A stretch of DNA of 64,000 bases from positions 17,028,142 to 17,092,141 of the forward strand of contig JAPTHN010000002.1 in assembly GCA_026936325.1 (NCBI GenBank). Reading direction: 5' to 3'. The position numbers were made by a program, and so were the translations under genes. The notes beneath the pieces are model-generated. The model saw only the letters and a list, made by a program, of their open reading frames with translations. It was not told the origin of the DNA and did no database searches. This stretch comes from Platynereis dumerilii (Eukaryota; Annelida; Polychaeta; Phyllodocida; Nereididae). Positions 58,000 through 64,000 of this stretch are shown here, in pieces; the stretch's first letter is position 1; each line of letters opens with the position of its first letter.

Positions 58000-60240
58000 C
58001 CTTTAGGGGCACTCGTTTAGGCAATCAAGGGATCACTTTTTTTTCTTAAATGAATAATTTCTAGCCTAACTTAGGTGATAACATAATTCTAGCTAGAAAA
58101 ACAAGGATTTGTTATCTTTTCAAGATTTTTAAATTGATAATCTTGTTTTGAAATTTTAACCTAATGCACTTATTTAGACGAAGCATTGAATTAGTTCAAC
58201 TGTATGAATTTTGGTTTAAGCCTTAAAAATAAGAAAGAACATGTACGAAAGAACATGTACGTTGGCCTATGTTGCTTTTTTTGCATGCATAAATCTTAAG
58301 GTGGTGGAGCCATAGACATTGGATGCTTATAGTTTGTTTACTATTAACACTAATTAATAAATGAATGCATATTAGCCTCTCACTTAAATATTAATGATTA
58401 TTGTAAAAATGTATTTGCATAATTGGGATGCATAAGTTCACACAAAGTGCATCCAAAAAATCAAGTAAAATATCTATCTTATAACAGACAAATGGTTTTG
58501 TTTTGATTTTTACAGACAATCTTTAAAATGCTTTGTCCGAAATGCCAAAGGCAAGCATGTGAATTCCATGAAAGATGGCTTAATTATAGAATGATTATAG
58601 GGTCAAGTCACCTTAGCTTCGCACTATTGGTGCATCTATTTGTCAGTATCAAGAAATTGGGCTAATGTGCCAGATCAGATGTCTTTGCAGTGCAATTTTA
58701 AACAAAAATAATGCAGCAGTTTTCCTGCAGGAGATGATTTGTTACAAAAATCCGGCCTTTTTTGGGGTCACCATGTTTGGCAACTTTTTTTTTATAACAA
58801 TTGAATTAAACTCACAAATTATCACTATCTGGCTAAATCAACTGGCAGGTCAAGTCTTATAAACATCTTAGAAGGTTGCTGGTTAATTGTTTAAGTTGCT
58901 TAAAGGTATGCCCAAAAACATTTTTCGAAGTCACACAAAGGTGACAAAAACTTCAAAAATCCATTGTTTGGTCACATGCCAATAATAATTTTTGAATTAA
59001 AAAAGTTGCCAAACAGGTGTGTTTTATTTGGTTGGCCATGAGTCATTTGTTGAAACGGCTTTTCAAATGCCTGTGATATAAGACTGGGGCTGAACAATAG
59101 GGGTGTAACTTTGATTTTATATGCCACTTCAGGCAACTTATGAATTATGGGAGAGTTGCAGATCTGCCTTGATTGGACTGCACAGGAAATTCTACAGTGA
59201 TTTTATGATAGCAGCCTGTGAATGCCTATGTGGCAACTTATCCTGGGCTGGGGCAAGGGAAACACATGGTCAATATATGTCAGGTTCATCTAAAAATGTT
59301 GCGGTGTCGATAGTTAATTTCGTTTGAAATTGAAAACCTCTTTAAGGAACAAAAATTTGTGACAAATAGGCCTATTGATAGATAGCTTGATAAATATACA
59401 GACATAGGCCTATAGGTAGATAATTGTTATTTACCTGAACAGTTGGCCTAAGATGACTAAATATGGCACAAAGAATACTGAGACAGCCAGTAATACATTA
59501 ACAAGCGAATTGGCTTTACTGTCTCTCTCTCTCTCTCTATCTATATATATATATATATATTAGTATATATATATATATATATATATCTAGGCCTATATAA
59601 TGTTGTCACAAAGTGCTTTGCAAGTTGCAACTACTGTCATGAAACAGTACATGTATCCTTTGCTTGCAATTTATGGTGTTGTGATGTCTTAAGTCAGTGT
59701 TTTTTTATGCATAAATGTTAAAACGTATTTCATCATAAATCAGTAACTATGGGCCTCAGACAAATAATTTTTACATTTTTAGAATCTTCAAGTAATGTAG
59801 TCAATAAATGGTTGGGTTTGACATTTTTTTCTGAAACTTTATAGCAGACTTTTGTCCTCTGTAGGAAAAAAATCGAAAAAAATCCTCAAAAATGATATTT
59901 TTTGGCAAGTTAATGTTTAATTTGGAAGTAACTAATGCAAGTAGGAGCATGAAATGCTCACAGACTTTTCTCCTTCAAAATACGCATCTTTAGAGATCAA
60001 AACCATTTGTCTAGTTTTGATACTCCCAGAGCTGTGATTTTTTTACAAAAGTAAAATACCACACAATTAAGTTTAACTCGGTATATACACCTAAGCATTT
60101 GCAGCAGCAACAATTTTGATTAGTCTAGGTGCTGAGAAATATAATTTTCTCCATGATGCTTTTTAAATTTTTCCATTCGGACCAATATTAAAGTCTATAG
60201 GTCCGTTTCTGTCTACAAATACAGATTTCTGGTTGTGTCA
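58000..60240. other. 3' non-coding part of the P element, no gene recognised
   Basis: AT-rich with a CT/AT microsatellite at 59521-59587. The short open frames at 58665 and 59121 match nothing I recognise. Confidence 0.4.
59521..59587. repeat. (CT)n(AT)n microsatellite
   Basis: CTCTCTCT runs into TATATATA repeats over about 67 bp. Confidence 0.95.
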
Positions 60241-60326
60241 CCTACACATCTGACCACTAGAGGGCACCGGCACCACTGCTAGTGACATTACGTCCAATGG
60301 GCGTTGCTCCTCTGTATTCCTCTGTG

Positions 60327-60501
60327 TTCATACTAACTTGGATGAGATTCACATGCTATAAATGGAGGAGCATTTTATTACTTCATACTAACTTGGATGA
60401 AATCCACATGCTATAGATGGAGGAAAATTGCATTACTTCATACTAACTTGGATGAAATTCACATGCTACAGATGGAGGAACATTTTATTACTTCATACTA
60501 A
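60327..60501. repeat. 55-bp satellite, segment 4
   Basis: About three units lie between the P element and MITE 2. It starts with the duplicated TTCATACTA. Confidence 0.9.
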
Positions 60502-61218
60502 TGCTAAGATCTCACGGCATGTTACGGAGAACTTTTTTATCACTGAGGGGTAGCTTCAGTTGAATTCTAGGAAAAAAATGACCATCCCGGCGACATACAA
60601 TGTTTATAAAACTATTATATAATTAATCAAAAGCATATCACGGCAGGATAAGGTCGTAAATTGGCGGGATAACATCATATCCCTGTGGGAAAGATCTAAA
60701 TGCCTGGTGGGCAAGATCTAAATGCCTGTGGGATGTCAAAGATCGTCGGCGGGATGTCAAAAGACCGTCGGCGGGATGTCAAAAGACCATCGGCGGGATG
60801 TCAAAAACTGGCGGCGAGGCTGCAAATGTCCCCCCAGGGGCAGGAGAGGTCCCCCCAGGGGCAGGAGAGGTCCCCGCAGGGACAGGAGAGGTCCGCTCAG
60901 GGGCAGGGGATGTCCTAATATCCCGCCGGAGATGTTTTTGAGACGTTCTCACTGAAAAAATCCCCGCCAGACATCCAAAAATCAAGAAAATTTTGGGCTC
61001 TGTTCCGCCGTCATGAAAAAAAAGTTTGAACCTGTTGAATCTTTTTTGACATCCACGGCACAGTTTTTCCATTTCTAGGAACCCCTGAGGGGAACAAAAA
61101 CTACCCCTGGGGGGATGTGAAAAGTCGACGGTGGATCACCCAAATTCATCCAAATTTCAAGGAAATACCATCCCGCCGATGCCTAAAGTTCTCCGAAACG
61201 TGCCATGATATCTTAGCA
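60502..61218. mobile_element. Harbinger-type MITE 2 (717 bp) in the satellite
   Basis: Same family as MITE 1 (43259-43962), including the internal 21-bp and 18-bp tandem units. It begins TGCTAAGATCTCACGG and ends CTTAGCA, with TAA on the left and TTA on the right as the probable 3-bp target. The insertion point in the satellite unit differs from MITE 1, so these are independent insertions. Confidence 0.8.
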
Positions 61219-62808
61219 TTACTTGGAAGAGATTCACATGCTATAGATGGAGGAACATTTTATTACCTCTTACTAACTTGGATGAAATTTGCATGCTATA
61301 GATGGAGGAGCATTTTATCACTTCATACTAACTTGGGATTAAATCCACACGCTATAGATGGAGGAACATTTTATTACTTCATACTAACTTGGATGAGATT
61401 CACATGCTATAGATGGAGGAGCATTTTATTACTTCATACTAACTTGGATGAAATTCACATGCTATAGATGGAGGAGCATTTTATTACTTCTTACTAACTT
61501 GGATGAAATTTGTTTGCTATAGATGTAGGAGCATTTTATGACTTCATACTAACTTGGATGAAATTCACATGCTATAGATGGAGGAGCATTTTATCACTTC
61601 ATTATTAACTAACTTGGATGAAATTCACATGCTATAGATGGAGCATTTTATCACTTCATACTAACTTGAATGAAATTCACATGCTATAGATGGAGGAACA
61701 TTTCATTACTTCATACTAACTTGGATGAGATTCACATGCTATAGATGGAGGAGCATTTCATTACTTCATACTAACTTGGATGAGATTCACATGCTATAGA
61801 TGGAGGAACATTTTATTACTTCATACTAACTTGGATGAGATTCACATGCTATAGATGGAGGAGCATTTTATTACTTCATACTAACTTGGATGAAATTCAC
61901 ATGCTATAGATGGAGGAACATTTCATTACTTCATACTAACTTGGATGAGATTCACATGCTATAGATGGAGGAGCATTTTATTACTTCATACTAACTTGGA
62001 TGAAATTCACATGCTATAGATGGAGGAGCATTTTATTACTTCTTACTAACTTGGATGAAATTTGCATGCTACAGATGGAGGATCATTTTATTATTTCATA
62101 CTAACTTGTATGAGATTCACATGCTATAGAATGAGGAGCATTTTATTACTTCTAACTTGGATGAAATTTGCATGCCATAGATGGAGCATTTTATTAATTC
62201 TAACTTGGATGAAATTCACATGCTATAGATGAGGAACATTTTATTACTTCATACTAACTTGGAAATTCACATGCTATAGATGAACATTTTATTTGCTATA
62301 GATGGAGGAGCATCTTATCAATTTCATATTAACTTGGATGAAATTCACATGCTATAGATGGACGAGCATTTTAAAACTTCATACTAACTTGGATGAAATT
62401 CACATGCTATAGATGGAGCATTTTATCAATTTCATATTAACTTGGATGAAATTCACATGCTACAGATGGAGGAGCATTTTAACACTTCATGTATATACTA
62501 ATTGGATGAGATTCACATGCTATAGATTGAGGAGCATTTTAACACTTCATACCAACTTGGGTGAAATTCACATGCTATAGATGGAGGAACATTTTAACAC
62601 TTCATAAGTTCATACTAACTTGGATGAGATTCACATGCTATAGATGGAGGAGCATTTGCATGCTATATATAGCATTTTAACACTTCATGTATATACTAAT
62701 TGGATGAGATTCACATGCTATAGATTGAGGAGCATTTTATTACTTCATACTAACTTGGATGAAATGTGCATGCTATAGGTAGAGGAGCATTTTATCAATT
62801 CATGCTAA
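61219..62808. repeat. 55-bp satellite, segment 5 (largest, most regular)
   Basis: About 28 units with ATTCACATGCTATAGATGG in nearly all. Some units are shortened near 62150-62450. The array is cut at 62809 by a small MITE. Confidence 0.92.
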
Positions 62809-63002
62809 AGCCACACATAATTGATCTTTAGCTTCTCGGATCCTCTCAAGGCACTTTTTCTAGGGTCGGTCGGTAGGACAAAAAAAAAAAGGTTAAAATT
62901 TTTTTTTTGTATAATGTCAAAAAAAATAATTTTTTCTTTCCATCGGCAGGAAATCTATTGTGTCGGCGGGTCCGCGAAGTTAAGAATCAATTATGTGTGT
63001 CC
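62809..63002. mobile_element. 194-bp MITE in the satellite
   Basis: CCACACATAATTGATCTTTA near the left end is mirrored by ATCAATTATGTGTG at the right. The satellite word CTAA/TAA is duplicated on both sides (62805-62808, 63002-63005). Relative of 57799-57999. Confidence 0.8.
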
Positions 63003-63170
63003 TAACTTAGATGAGATTCACAGGCTATATAGATGGAGGAGCAATTTATTATTTCATACTAACTTGGATGAAATTTGCATGCTATAGATCATGTAGATCA
63101 TGTAGATGGAGGAGCATTTTCATACTAGCTTGGAGGAGACTCACATTATATAGATGGAGGAGCATTTTAT
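63003..63170. repeat. 55-bp satellite, segment 6 (end of array)
   Basis: About three diverged units, then the satellite stops. Confidence 0.85.
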
Positions 63171-64000
63171 TAGAACTCCTAGAGCATTGGTTTTCAAGCT
63201 ATAGAAGTAATTTATGGCTAAATTTGATATAAACAGTGTGGAGACAAGTTGCATGAAAATTGACAGATTAAACGGACACAAAATAAATGCTATCGATATT
63301 TCACTGTCGGGTTATCTTGAACCAATTTTGTCAAGGTTGACCAGTGAACTTCATGTGAATTTTTATCTAATGGCATTAGTTCAGTCGATATAGCAAATTC
63401 AACTTGCATTAAAAGACTATTACGATAAAAGTAAATGAGAGTGTGGTTCACAGCACTGAACCACGTGAATGAATGTCAGGTTGCCGAAGAATATCTAATG
63501 ACGTGATGAACCACATGGTATTGATCACATGGTATTTTATCTGAACTTCACTCAGTGAACTTGGGTAATGGTGAAATCCACTGTCTAGTGTCTCTTGTGG
63601 GATATCCATGAGCATGTATAATATGACTAATATCTATCAACAGACAGTCTGTTGGATTTTATGACCATGAAACGTTATTTGTAAAGTCTGACAGTGTCGG
63701 AATACTGCAGTAAAAATATAAGCATAAAGTTACATGTAATTTTTAATTGGAAACCAGTAAAAATTAACAGTGATGAAAATATAGTGTAATGGAGTGCCAA
63801 TTCACACAATGTAGAATGAAAAGAGTAACCATTAGATGACTGTTTCCCCTTAAAATAACACATTCCCTCACACTAACAAAATATTTTAGTCGTCCTATCA
63901 TTAAGACAATGTGAAAAGGGGGAAATTAACATCAGATTAATATAATCAGCACCATCACCTGTGAGAATTATAAGACGGTGCCGCCACATATACCGGTATA
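63171..64000. other. No recognisable feature
   Basis: AT-rich sequence with short open frames only. Several CACATGG and GAACCAC words near 63440-63530 are not organised enough to call. Confidence 0.4.

Larger units (their letters stand above)
44106..60326 (+). mobile_element. P-superfamily DNA transposon, about 16.2 kb with nested insertions
   Basis: The left end CAGAGGAATACAGAGGAGCA at 44106 is mirrored at the right end (60302-60324). A second 16-bp inverted pair, GTGGTCAGATGTGTAG, lies at 44170-44185 and 60242-60257, about 65 bp from each end. The satellite word TTCATACTA flanks both sides (44097-44105 and 60327-60335), consistent with the 8-bp duplication of P elements. Terminal plus subterminal inverted repeats are the known P layout. 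The element encodes a THAP transposase (44212-56780). Nested inside are MITEs, a SINE and a LINE insertion; the 3.4 kb after the gene is non-coding. Confidence 0.9.

Noticed and set aside
40122-63170. CRISPR-like array of regular repeats
   Set aside because: Units are contiguous 55-bp satellite copies without unique spacers, in an animal genome.

Overview
This window is nuclear DNA from an animal. It has AT-rich intergenic sequence, GT-AG introns, many inverted-repeat transposons and no bacterial gene layout. The transposon mix (P-type THAP transposase, PIF/Harbinger, IR/DR Tc1, a CCHC-ORF1 LINE with tRNA-SINEs) and the frequent word AGGCCTA suggest a marine invertebrate deuterostome. An echinoderm is my first guess, with hemichordate or amphioxus possible. 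I cannot prove the taxon from sequence alone.

Region 1 (1-15 kb): foldback elements, a possible last exon of a Ly6-like gene near 3.6 kb, then a five-exon gene (6740-11521). Its predicted 241-aa secreted product has a cationic amphipathic core and an acidic repeat tail, the layout of an antimicrobial-peptide precursor. A 2.1-kb transposon lies in its second intron and a 1.6-kb one follows the gene.

Region 2 (15-35 kb): a second secreted-protein gene on the same strand, exons from 15391 to 35024. Its exon phases join without conflict into a 284-aa protein with a C-type-lectin-like part and a C-terminal part resembling an F-type lectin (F5/8-type) fold. Its introns hold an intact 5.8-kb PIF/Harbinger transposon (22730-28527), a Tc1 element nested in a MITE, a long minisatellite and several MITEs. 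With the peptide gene it makes two plausible innate-immunity genes side by side, though this is inference.

Region 3 (35-40 kb): transposon relics: a palindromic Tc1 derivative, a hAT fragment, a LINE relic cut by a 939-bp TIR element and by a tRNA-SINE.

Region 4 (40-63 kb): a 55-bp satellite broken by insertions. The largest is a 16-kb P-superfamily element (44106-60326) with TIRs, subterminal repeats, flanking duplications and an eight-piece THAP transposase gene. Inside it lie MITEs, a SINE and a 2.45-kb LINE insertion that carries ORF1 but no ORF2 and has 14-bp target duplications. Two Harbinger-type MITEs sit in the satellite on either side of the P element. The last 0.8 kb shows nothing recognisable.
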